This document shows, piece by piece, positions 9,966 to 19,439 of a stretch of DNA of 64,000 bases. The stretch spans positions 3,596,001 to 3,660,000 of the forward strand of contig CM077596.1 of NCBI GenBank assembly GCA_039654915.1, given 5' to 3'. The notes below the pieces were generated by a model. It saw only the letters and a list, made by a program, of their open reading frames with translations. It made no database searches and was not told the DNA's origin. Position numbers and translations under genes: made by a program. Numbering within the stretch: the stretch's first letter is position 1; every line of letters starts with the position of its first letter. Origin of the DNA: Aquilaria yunnanensis. Taxonomy: Eukaryota > Streptophyta > Magnoliopsida > Malvales > Thymelaeaceae.

Positions 9966-10897
9966 GCTTGAGCGGAAGAAGTATGTTGTACAAGAAATAT
10001 TCTAAGTACAGAATGGTCTAGAGAAGAATGGTCTTGAGAAAAATTTTTCAAGTATACCAAATTGTCCAAGACAGATTTCCGCGAAGGTGCTCGCCACGAA
10101 AAAAGCGGTTGTGACTTCCCGAAGCCCCTTGAGCCACTATGCTCGGGAAAAATGGGAAACAAGAATCTTGCAGAGGTACTCAGCATAATCAGTGCAGAGA
10201 AAATTTTCCGAACACCCTTGAGCGAACATGCTCGGGAGAAAGGGAAAGCAAGAATCTCGCAAAAATACACGCCAAAACGAAAGCAGAGGTAATTTCCGAA
10301 CACCCTTGAGCGAACGTGCTCGGGAAAAAGGGGAATGAGCAATCTCGTGAAGATTTTCCTAAGTCCCTTGAGCAAATATGCTCGGGACAATAGGAAGACA
10401 GAAAAATTTGGCTAAAGGTTTTCCGAAGGCCCTTGAGCGAACATGTTCGGGATAAAAGGAAACAAAAAGCCTGCAAAAGACTTAGCCAAATTTTTGCAAA
10501 TTTTCCAGAAAGTCTCTTGAGCGAGCACGCTCGAGACAAAGGAAGGTAAAAAGTTTCTTTGGTTGCAGGTTTTCCGAAAGTCTCTTGAAGCGAACGTGTT
10601 CGGGACAGTGGAAATGAAGAAACTTGCAAGAAAGGACTTAGCCGAAAAGATTGTTCATTTAGAGCAAACGCTGCCTTACAAAAGAGGTGTCCAAAGAAGG
10701 AGCACGAAGGAGAAAAATAAGAGGAGCCCTAAAACAAACTAGGGAGAGCCGGGCGGACGAAGACCAGCAAGCTTCAGATGCTCGACCCTGGACCACTGCC
10801 ACCGAGGTCCCTCAGGAATATTTAGGCCCTCCAGAAAAGAGAGGTCCAAATCTGGGAACCTCTGCAGCACCTGGTGCCGAGCGAGGCAGAAGCCGTC
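9966..10897. other. convergent spacer between pol and the opposite-strand gene of A
   Basis: No conserved reading frame spans this stretch. It holds the hairpin array described separately. From about 10897 down to roughly 10760 it also holds the tail of the opposite-strand gene beyond its premature stop: the minus strand reads DGFCLARHQVLQRFPDLDLS in register, as in element B. The two genes converge here, so transcript ends of both strands are expected in it. Confidence 0.6.
10126..10604. repeat. seven-copy imperfect hairpin repeat, core CCCTTGAGCGAACATGCTCGG
   Basis: Cores start near 10126, 10215, 10303, 10365, 10430, 10513 and 10582. Each has CCC or TCT, then GAGC, a six-base loop such as GAACAT, then GCTC or GTTC and GGG, so it can fold (GAGC pairs with GCTC and the outer C's pair with G's). 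Spacing varies from 62 to 89 bp and the linkers are A-rich. Single copies occur in the same spacer of B (near 19233, CCCGAACACGTTTGCTCAAGGG in antisense form) and, more degraded, of C (near 35580). The array is expanded in A only. Confidence 0.8.
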
Positions 10898-13087
10898 CTA
10901 AAAGGCGACCTTGGCCATGTCGTCAGAAGTACGTTTTTGAATGCCAAGGACATTGACCTCGTCCCTCAGCTCAGCAACCTCCTCTTCGAGCTCGCTTATC
11001 CCCAGCATCTCTCCGGACTCCTTCTTCAGAGCCTCGACCTCGGCTTGAAGAGCAGTGTTCTCGTCCGTCAACCTCGACGCAAGACTGTCGGAAACAGCCT
11101 TGTCCTTGACAAGATCTTCATTGGCGGCAAGCAGCTCCTTTATTTGGTCGCCGAGGTCGGAAATCTTCCGGGAGGAGTCCTTTTCAAGTTCTTCTCTTTT
11201 CTTCGAGAACTCCTCCCGAACGACAGCAAGTTGTTGAGAACAATCCGCTGTCAGCTGCTGGTTGCTGGCGATCACCTTCGCAAGCGAAGCCTTCGCTTCA
11301 CTGAGTTCCCGCGAAGTCGCATCCTTGGAGGCAGCCTGTCTGGCCACCCGAACTCGGAGATAACCAGCGTACTCCAGCAGCTACGGCAAGGCAAAAGTCC
11401 AGGTTAGTACAAGTCTAAACACTTAGAAAATTGAGGAAAAAAGTGTAAAGACTATACCTGAGCAGCGTGCTCGGTGACTTTTGCGGCGAGGGTATTATCC
11501 CCCGGGTGAGCCGCCGCAATGGCCCGGAAGGAGGCATCAGTGGTCATCCCCTTCCAAATCTCTTTGGTCATCTTCGGACAATCGCCGGAAAACAGATTCA
11601 TATCCTCCGTGATTGTCCAAAAGGGCTCCAAGGGGATCTTCCCCTCAGGGATTGTGGCATCGCGTAGGGCCCGTTTCCTCTCATGAATGGCCCTCCAGCC
11701 AACAGTAAGAGGCTCCCCTGAAAGTGAGAAGGAAGTTAGGAGCAAAAGAAAAATTCGCGAAAGGAAAAGGAGCTGAACTTCGGCTAAAGACATACCTGGA
11801 TGAACCTCGGAGACAGTGTCCTCGGGATCCTCGGGCCCCTCGGAAGAAAGACCCTTACCCTTCTGCCGGTACCGCTCCTCGGCGGTGGGTACTTCTACCA
11901 CTACAGTGTTTCTGGGGGCCTCGAGGTCGGGAAGAGGCACCTCGGCGGAAGTAGCGGGGACCTCGGCCGGTGGAATTTCAACAAGACCAGCGTCTTCGCC
12001 AGCTTCTTCCTCCAAAAGCTCTGGCTGAGAAGGCTGGAGAGCCCTCCGAACTCGCTTTGCCGAGGGTCCCGCCCCTGTCATCTTCCTTCTTCGGGAAGCC
12101 GCCTTCTTTGTCTGCTCCCCCTTCTCCACTTGGCCAGAAAAGAGGGCCTTGTAATAAGCGGCAGCCCCATCGCCCATCTCTGAAAAAGAGAAGAAATATC
12201 AGCGTAAGTCCGAGGAAAAAGTATAAAGGGATGGAAGATTACTCACTTTCGGCAAAAGTTTCGAAAGAAGTCTCCCCCTTAAGGAGCTTGACCAGCCAGG
12301 AGTCCTTCCCGGCAGTGGCGGGAGCGGGCATATTGAGGTCGGTCACGTGCTCCTTAACCACTTTCAGCTCCCGAAGGACTTCTTCGGTCATCAACCTCCA
12401 GTTGATAGGAAAGGGGTAAAGAGCACGGGGAGAGACCTCGGGAGCCCAGTCAGCGACTGCCCGAATGCGGGCGTCGAAATCCGCGAACACGGAAGCCAAC
12501 GGTGGGGTCAGCAGCATCCTCGGATCAACGACGTCTGCGTTCAGCACTCCCTGAGCCCACCTGGTCGGGACATCAGACCAGTTCTTATCCACCTTGAGGA
12601 AAAAGAACTTAGGCTGCCACCCCCGCCAGCTGTCCTTCGTGTCGAAGGTGAAGGTGAATTTTTTGCTCCCGGATCCCCGAGGCAGCAGGAAATAGAAGCC
12701 ACCCTTCGGGACCACATAGAGCTTGTAGTACTGCATGAAAATGATGAAGTGTGGCTCTATCCCGAACACGCCACACATGCAGAGGTAGGCGTTAAAATAG
12801 CAGTACGCGTTCGGGGGAAACTGGTTCACAGCAATGCCATGGAATTGGCAGAACTCGCAAACCACCTTCGGGGGAGGACACCGAAGACCGGCCTTCAGTT
12901 GGGCTCGGAAGACGGTAACCTCGTCGCCACGGTTTGAAAAAGCAAAATGGCTAGAACGAGGTAGTCTGGTCACAGCGTAAGACGGAAGAAAGAATTTTTT
13001 CTTCCACCTCTCTAGTTTTTCGGGGGTGGTACAGCAAGGATGGGCCAGAAGAGGTTTCCAGCTCTCGGGAACAGGCATCGCAGACAT
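10898..13087 (-). pseudogene. opposite-strand gene (aORF) of element A, four exons, premature stop in exon 4
   Basis: Exons on the minus strand: 13087-12247, 12179-11796, 11717-11458, 11380-10898. Introns of 67, 78 and 77 nt all begin GT and end AG, and phases agree (1, 1, 0). Exon 1 (280 codons) has PESWKPLLAHPCC, KFFLPSY, EVTVFRAQLKAGL, FHGIAVNQFPPN, LLPRGSGSKKF and the Transposase_28-like block. Exon 2 opens MGDGAAAYYKALF and is acidic. Exon 3 has LRDATIPEGKIPLEPFW and FSGDCPKM. Exon 4 is a long coiled coil with heptad Leu/Glu/Lys. TAG at 10898-10900 stands where B has Gln; homology continues about 45 codons beyond, so this is truncation. Product about 655 aa before the stop. No known enzymatic motif is seen; function unknown. 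Confidence 0.78.
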
Positions 13088-13374
13088 GAAAAAGAGTTTG
13101 AGATGGAAAAGAAAATAGTTTCCAGAAAAAACTCAGAAGACGAGTTTGGAAAAAACAACAGTTTTCCAGAAAAACTCAGAAAAACAGAGGAATCAAGTAC
13201 TCTGGAAATCAAAACCCACCAAAAGATTTGCCGGAGGACGCCGTCGTGAAAGTTGGTAGGAAAAAGCTCTGATTAAAGAAGCTCCGCCACAGAAAGCAAG
13301 ATAAAACGCAAGAACAGAGGGCAGAGCAGAAAAAGAGCAGAAAAACAGTAAGTGGGACTTATGATAGAATGGGC

Positions 13375-13518
13375 TATTTATAGGCCAAAGGTGGGTAACC
13401 GAAAGAACATCATAAGTACCCATTGGAGGCGAACCGTCGCCGTAACTGCCCGCTGCACCCGAAAAGGCGCGCCCTCTGTAAATGACGCGCCTCTCCTCCA
13501 ATGGCAAGAAGCCACGTG
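13375..13518 (-). promoter_or_regulatory. putative promoter of the A opposite-strand gene (TATA box plus G-box)
   Basis: The minus strand reads TATAAATA at 13375-13382, about 290 bp upstream of the ATG at 13087. GACACGTGGC with CACGTG at 13513-13518 lies 131 bp further up. The sequence between includes a GGCGACGGTTCGCC-type element, also seen in D. The arrangement matches D, B and C, and transcription would run opposite to gag-pol. Confidence 0.6.
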
Positions 13519-13914
13519 TCAACCGCTGCGCAGAAATGGGGGACGTGCCTCCCCAAACGTGCCTGGAAAACCGGGACACGCCTCCTGATTGGGACACGTC
13601 GTTTGACATCCCTGAGAAATGGAGACGCGCCGCTCAGTCTGACACGCTTGGCCATCAGACCTGCAGAAATAAAAAAGCAGGCCACCTCGAGGACACCAAG
13701 AGACAGGCTATGGCTGAACAGCCCATGACTTTTGGGCAAGAGGTGTATCTTCGGTACAGGCTTTGCCTCGGAGACACCAAAGAATGGGCCAAGGCCGAAC
13801 AGCCCAGACCCTCGGGCAAAAGGTGCGACCTCGGAACAGGTTATGCTTCCCAACAAGACTCCCAACGGCAACCTCGGAAAGAGATGCAAACCGAAGTCTT
13901 CACTTCGGCTTTCC

Positions 13915-13923
13915 AGAGGGGGG
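13915..13923 (+). other. polypurine tract of element A (first copy)
   Basis: AGAGGGGGG then CATG precedes the LTR start TGATAGCC at 13928. A second identical tract lies 978 bp downstream because of the tandem duplication. Confidence 0.75.
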
Positions 13924-13927
13924 CATG

Positions 13928-14778
13928 TGATAGCCAAAGGCTGTCGCCTCAATCTGGCCGAATACCCTGCCACAACAACGACCAGAAGAACTGGCGCTTC
14001 CCGGGAATAGGTGGAATCATGCACCTCGGGAGATAGCCTGAGAGCTCCGAGCCTCGGCACGCCAGTAAAACTTGAGGACTCCATTCGCCCCCCAAGGTTG
14101 TGAACAACACGCCTTCGGAAAAGTGGCACCAGACATGGCTGCCCGAATATGATATCCCCGAAGGCGGAACCCCCTGGAACTGGGAACCCCCGAACTGAGG
14201 GTAGGCTTCCCGAAGAGGCTCTGTCCGAACTAGAGGACGACCTCGCCCAGGGACCTCGGGAGTACGGCAGGCGCATTTAAGGAAGCATTTAAGGAAGCCT
14301 CTGACACGTCCCACCACAGACGTAAAAAGTCGCCCTGACGCGCAGACGCCATCAGAATCATATCATGGCCCGTCTCAGCACAAGGCTCGAGGCCATCTAG
14401 TTACCAACTATCTGTCCCCTACGCCCAGACGTTCAGGAGCATCCGACCGCACACGTGTCATGATCTGAACGGGCTAGGTATTCCTATATATACAGGAAAT
14501 AAATACTTGACAGGAGGTTGGCAGGCCGGAGATACAGCTCCCATACTCTGAGAAAATACCAGGCGAGACTTTTCTGCCTTTCTCTTTGAGCTAGTGACTT
14601 TCTCCTTCTTCCGGCCACCACTGACTTGGGCGTCGGAGGCTCCCCCCCCGGAAAAACACTCCGGGGGCCTCCTAACCCTGTTTACCAGTTTTCCAGGTAC
14701 TCTCCTAGAGGCGATCCACCTTCCAGGCGTTCTTCCTCCTAGAAGTCTCCTCAACAGTCATCATGACTCACAACGATG
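13928..14778 (+). repeat. 3' LTR copy a of element A, lacking the last 16 nt
   Basis: Offset exactly 10297 bp from the 5' LTR with very few differences (for example ACGACCAG where the other copies have ACGGCCAG). It lacks the AGGCCCTGGGCCATCA end because the tandem-duplication junction falls at GATG. Confidence 0.93.
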
Positions 14779-14905
14779 TGCCCAGACCCTCGGGCAAAAG
14801 GTGCGACCTCGGAACAGGTTATGCTTCCCAACAAGACTCCCAACGGCAACCTCGGAAAGAGATGCAAACCGAAGTCTTCACTTCGGCTTTCCAGAGGGGG
14901 GCATG

Positions 14906-15772
14906 TGATAGCCAAAGGCTGTCGCCTCAATCTGGCCGAATACCCTGCCACAACAACGGCCAGAAGAACTGGCGCTTCCCGGGAATAGGTGGAATCATGC
15001 ACCTCAGGAGATAGCCTGAGAGCTCCGAGCCTCGGCACGCCAGTAAAACTTGAGGACTCCATTCGCCCCCCAAGGTTGTGAACAACACGCCTTCGGAAAA
15101 GTGGCACCAGACATGGCTGCCCGAATATGATATCCCCGAAGGCGGAACCCCCTGGAACTGGGAACCCCCGAACTGAGGGTAGGCTTCCCGAAGAGGCTCT
15201 GTCCGAACTAGAGGACGACCTCGCCCAGGGACCTCGGGAGTACGGCAGGCACATTTAAGGAAGCATTTAAGGAAGCCTCTGACACGTCCCACCACAGACG
15301 TAAAAAGTCGCCCTGACGCGCAGACGCCATCAGAATCATATCATGGCCCGTCTCAGCACAAGGCTCGAGGCCATCTAGTTACCAACTATCTGTCCCCTAC
15401 GCCCAGACGTTCAGGAGCATCCGACCGCACACGTGTCATGATCTGAACGGGCTAGGTATTCCTATATATACAGGAAATAAATACTTGACAGGAGGTTGGC
15501 AGGCCGGAGATACAGCTCCCATACTCTGAGAAAATACCAGGCGAGACTTTTCTGCCTTTCTCTTTGAGCTAGTGACTTTCTCCTTCTTCCGGCCACCACT
15601 GACTTGGGCGTCGGAGGCTCCCCCCCCGGAAAAACACTCCGGGGGCCTCCTAACCCTGTTTACCAGTTTTCCAGGTACTCTCCTAGAGGCGATCCACCTT
15701 CCAGGCGTTCTTCCTCCTAGAAGTCTCCTCAACAGTCATCATGACTCACAACGATGAGGCCCTGGGCCATCA
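14906..15772 (+). repeat. 3' LTR copy b of element A (867 bp, complete)
   Basis: Same length and ends as the 5' LTR. It is directly followed by the AGTTC target duplication at 15773-15777. It shares a substitution with copy a against the 5' LTR (GAATACCC versus GAATTCCC), so the duplication followed or accompanied the divergence of the 3' LTR from the 5' LTR. Confidence 0.95.
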
Positions 15773-15953
15773 AGTTCCTTGGTTCGGGGGTTCCGCCTTC
15801 GGAGGGATTCTTCTCCTGCTTAGGATAGCTGGACCTTCGCCTCCGAAGGTGATCCGTTTGGTCCCCCGAAGTCCCGATAACGTCCTTGAGGTCTCCGGCT
15901 ATATTTTTGGCAGGAGGTGTGTACTAAGAGGGATGGTAGCCCTTCGGCTATCA
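15773..15953 (-). repeat. 3' LTR of element B, proximal part
   Basis: After the AGTTC duplication the B LTR resumes (TTCCGCCTTCGGAGGG, then GATAGCTGGACCTTCGCC). It ends at 15953, where the minus strand starts TGATAGCCGAAGGGC. Together with 3038-3630 it gives 769 bp, equal to the B 5' LTR at 24937-25705. Confidence 0.92.
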
Positions 15954-15956
15954 CAA

Positions 15957-15970
15957 GCCCCCCCCCCCCT
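15957..15970 (-). other. polypurine tract of element B
   Basis: A run of 12 C's on the + strand, adjoining CTCAGAAAGCC, reads as a G-rich purine tract on the minus strand. It lies directly upstream of the minus-strand LTR start TGATAGCC at 15953, as expected for B orientation. Confidence 0.75.
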
Positions 15971-16249
15971 CAGAAAGCCGAAGTGGAAACTTCGGCTTGT
16001 CGTCTTTCGAAGGGCCGCCTCCGGGCCCTCGGGTGCAATACCTGTGCCGAAGATGCACCTTTTGTCTGAAGACACAGGCAGTTTGACCATAGCTTGCCTT
16101 TTGGCATCTTCGAGGTAACCCACTTCTTTCTTTCTTTTCTGCAGGTCTGTGACACGTCACGTCTCGTGACTGGTCATGTCAGTCTAGAGCGCCATGCCCG
16201 GGATTTATGGGTGTCAAAAGGCGTGCTCCTCGTTTGGTGCACCGGCTGA

Positions 16250-16393
16250 CACGTGGCATGCTGTCATTGGCGGGAGCCGCATTGGTCATGGCAGGCACGC
16301 CTTTTGGGGCGTAGGGGGGCAATTATGGCGACTGTTCACCTTCGCGGAGCACTTATGGCGTCAGTTCGCCTAACCCCCCTCGGCCTATATATA
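16250..16393 (+). promoter_or_regulatory. putative promoter of the B opposite-strand gene (G-box plus TATA box)
   Basis: GACACGTGGC with CACGTG at 16250-16255 is followed 131 bp later by TATATATA at 16386-16393. The ATG is at 16643, leaving a pyrimidine-rich leader of about 220 nt. Order and spacing match D, A and C although the intervening sequence differs considerably. Confidence 0.6.
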
Positions 16394-16642
16394 CCCTACT
16401 CCATCATAGTCTTCTTTTGCTTCTGCTTTTGCTTTCCTTCTTCTCTCAGCCACTTTTGTGTTTTCTCTTGTTTGTTCCAGCGGTGCTTTTGACGGAGTGT
16501 TTTTCCGGCAACTTTTTCGCAACGGCGGCTTCAAACCCAGATTTTGGCAAAACGTTCGGTGGGTTTTAATTCCCTTTCTGTGCTTTTTTAAAGCTTTTCC
16601 GAACTCATTTTTTCTTCCCCGAAGTCCCTTTTTTCTTTGAAA

Positions 16643-19079
16643 ATGTCTTCGTCAACTCTTCTTTCACCTGCTTCCCCCGTGCCCGAGAGCTGGCAACCCC
16701 TTACTCAGCACCCTTGCTGTTCTACTTCAGAAAAATTGGAGAAGTGGACCAAAAAATTTTTTCTTCCTTCTTACGCCACCACCAGACTTCCTGGCCCTTA
16801 AACACTCTGCTTTATGAACGCCCAGGACGAGGTTACCATTTTTCGTGCCCAACTGAAGGCCAGACTTCGGTATCCTCCTTCGAAGGTGATTTGCGACTTC
16901 TGCAAATTTCATGGCATTGTCGTAAATCAACTTCCCCCGAACCCGCACTGCTACTTCAACGCCTTCCTTTGTATGTGCGGCGTTTTCAAAATAAAACCCC
17001 ACTTCATCCTTTTTATGCAGTACTACAAGCTCTATTCGGTCCCGAAGGGTGGCTTTTACTTTATGCTACCTCGGGGATCGGGGAGCAAAAAGTTTATGTT
17101 CACCTTCGCTACCAAGGACAGCTGGCGAGGGTGACAAAGAAAATTTTTCTTTCTTAAGATGGAGGAGGCCTGGTCGTACGTTCCGACCAAGTGGGCACAG
17201 GGAAAGCTGGAGACTGATGTCGTAGACCCGAAGAGGCTGCTGACCCCTGAGTTGGCGGCCAGATTCACGGACTTCGACAGACGGATCCGGGCTGTTTCTG
17301 ACTGGGATTCCGAGGTCCCTTCGTGCTCCCTCTACCCCTTCCCCATCATGTGGAGGCTAATGACCGAAAAGGTCCTTCGGGAGCTAGAGGTGGTGAAGGA
17401 GCACGAGACGGACCTTGAGATGCCAGCTCCTACTATCGAAGGGAAGGATTCCTGGCTCCTAAAACTCCTTCGGAAGGAGGTCACTTACGAGACCTTTTGT
17501 GAGCGTAAGTTTCTTCAAAGTTCTTTTTGTTAAAGGCACGCCTTAGACTCACACTGATGTTTTCCTTTTGTTTCAGAGATGGCCGAGGATTCCGCCGCTT
17601 ATTACAGGTCCCTCTTTCTTGGTCAAGCTGAGAAGGGGGAGCAGACAAAAAAGGCCGCCTCCCAAAGGCGCAAAATGACTGCTGGCGGGCCATCCTCAGT
17701 CAAAGGGGCGAAGAAGGACGCGCCCCCTCCTCTTCCGAAAATCCCCGAGGAGGTGCGCGAGGAGCCTGAAGTTCACGCCGCCCAGCTGGCCGAGGTTCCT
17801 TCCCGGAGTCCTACTTCCTCGGCGGCTCTCCTGGATGCCTCAGCGGCAGTCCCTTCCGTCGCGGAGCTCGAGGAGCGTTGTAAGGGCAAAGGCAAAGAGA
17901 TTTCCGCCGAGGGGGTTCAGGACTCCGGCGACGATGTTGTCGAGGTGCCTCCAGGTTGGTTTTTTCAGGTGCCCCTTTTTTTGAACTTTTGAGGATTACT
18001 TGTGCTGATCAGTTTTCTTGTTTTTGCTGTGCAGAGGAGATACCACCTTCGGCATGGGTAGCCGAGCACACCCGGAAATGGGCCCTTCAGGATTCCCATA
18101 TTCCAAAAGGGAAAATCCCGAGGGAGCCTTTCTGGTCCTTTACGGAGGACATGGACATGTACTCCGGTGACTGCCCTCGAATGGCCAACCAGATTTCGAG
18201 GGGGATCCTTACTGAGGCCTCCTTCAAGTCCATTTTTTAGGCGTGCCCGGACGATGAGTCCCTTGCTGCTAAAGTTTTCGAGCACGCTGCCCAGGTATGT
18301 CTCAGGCCTTTGCCTTTCCTTTCTGATTTTTTCTAAGTATTTGGCCCATTTTTTGCCTTTCTTACTTTGTTTTTACTCCTTTGCAGCTGCTGGGGTATAT
18401 TGGTTTCCTCAGGATTCGGGTAATGAAGCAAGTAGCTTTCCGAGCCTGGGCTATGGACTGCATAGAGAAAACCCAGGTCATGTGCGCTGACCTGGTTGCC
18501 AAGAATGCGGAGATGACCCAAGCTGCAGAGAAGGAGGTTGCTACCGTTCGGGAGGAGCTAACGAAGGAGAAAGAGGAAATCTTGAAGGACTCCTCCCAGA
18601 AGATTTCTGACCTCAGTTCCAAGGTGGTGAAGCTGACTTCGGCAAGCGAAGCATACCAAAAGGAGAAGTCAGAGTCCAAGGCTCTCCTAGCGAAGGTGCT
18701 CGCTGAGAAGGCCGCGCTCCAGGCCGAGGTCGAGTCTTTAAAGAAGGAGTCAAAGAAGAATAAGACGAAGGCATTGAAGAAGGAGATTGCCAATCTGGAG
18801 AACGAGCTTGATGACCTAGCGGTCACTAAGGAGAAGGCCGAGCAAGTGACTAAGGTCGGTTTCCAAGACGGCTTTTGCCTTGCTCGGCATCAAGTTCTAC
18901 AGAGGTTCCCAGATTTGGACCTCTCCTTCATGGCAGCCCTGGACGTTCCTGAGGGGCCTCGGTGGACTTGGTCCAAAGTTGAGCACCTCAACTTGCCCTT
19001 CCCTCCTCCGGTGCCACAGGTGGTTGACAAGGACGCAGGAGTCGAAGGCTCTCAAGATGCCGAGGCTCCTTGGGTTTAG
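16643..19079 (+). pseudogene. opposite-strand gene (aORF) of element B, four exons, three nonsense codons
   Basis: Exons 16643-17504, 17577-17954, 18035-18294 and 18387-19079; introns 72, 80 and 92 nt, all GT..AG, phases 1, 1, 0 as in A. Total 730 codons plus stop, ending EAPWV. Exon 1: PESWQPLTQHPCC, KFFLPSY, VTIFRAQLKARL, FHGIVVNQLPPN, YFMLPRGSGSKKF. Exon 2: MAEDSAAYYRSLF. Exon 3: DSHIPKGKIPREPFW, YSGDCPRM. Exon 4: coiled coil, then a conserved tail HQVLQRFPDLDLSFMAAL and VPEGPRWTWSKVEHL. In-frame stops lie at about 16799, at 17132 (TGA where relatives have TGG) and at 18238. It has the most complete C-terminus of the four copies. It runs antisense to B gag-pol and converges on the end of integrase. 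Function unknown. Confidence 0.78.
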
Positions 19080-19439
19080 GGCCCTTTTCCTTCTTTTTCT
19101 CCTTTTTTGTATTTCTTCTTCTGGCGAACTTCCTTCTTTGTAATCGGATTCCATCTTTGCTTAATAAAGACTAATTCTTTCCTTTGAGAGATTTTCGGCT
19201 AAGTTTTTTGCAAGAGTTTTCATTTCCCATTGTCCCGAACACGTTTGCTCAAGGGATTTCGGAAAATTGTACTTAACCCTTGCTAAATTCTGTCTGAGTA
19301 AATTTCTAACTTCAGAGAAGGTTGATAGCCTTCGTGAATGAATTCTCTTAAGCCGTGCTCGGTGACAACTGTTCTGGTGAAAAGAATCCTTTTGTACTTA
19401 GAAAAATTTTCTAACCTGTACAATTTTCTCACCAAAATC
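19080..19439. other. convergent spacer of element B
   Basis: It lies between the stop of the opposite-strand gene and the end of integrase. AATAAAG at about 19161-19167 could be a polyadenylation signal for the + strand gene. One hairpin-type unit, CCCGAACACGTTTGCTCAAGGG, lies near 19233 and corresponds to the repeat expanded in A. Confidence 0.5.

Larger units (their letters stand above)
13802..15757 (+). repeat. 978-bp tandem duplication of pre-LTR plus LTR at the 3' end of element A
   Basis: Positions 13802-14779 are repeated at 14780-15757 with only a handful of substitutions. Each unit holds 126 bp of pre-LTR sequence with the polypurine tract and 851 bp of LTR. The junction at 14778/14779 joins ...CACAACGATG, 16 nt short of the LTR end, to TGCCCAGACC of the pre-LTR. 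The element therefore ends in LTR, pre-LTR, LTR. Confidence 0.95.
3631..15772 (+). mobile_element. Ty3/gypsy Tat-type element A, near-complete and youngest
   Basis: In order: 5' LTR 3631-4497, primer site, gag-protease ORF, RT/RNase H/aRNase H/integrase ORF, hairpin-repeat spacer, opposite-strand gene on the minus strand, polypurine tract, and a doubled 3' LTR. The flanking target duplication AGTTC is perfect. The 5' LTR and the two 3' LTR copies differ by only a few substitutions by eye, so insertion was recent. There is no chromodomain after the integrase, and a second RNase H is present; both agree with the Tat lineage. A one-base frameshift, a TAG in pol and a TAG in the opposite-strand gene make this copy non-autonomous. 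Confidence 0.95.

Noticed and set aside
10062..10630. CRISPR-like array suggested by regular repeats
   Set aside because: The repeats are imperfect, spacing varies from 62 to 89 bp, linkers are A-rich and related to each other, and the context is a plant retrotransposon.
14458..15732. Reading frames on both strands inside the LTRs that recur identically three times
   Set aside because: They repeat only because the LTR is present three times; no family resemblance and no conservation in the B or C LTRs.
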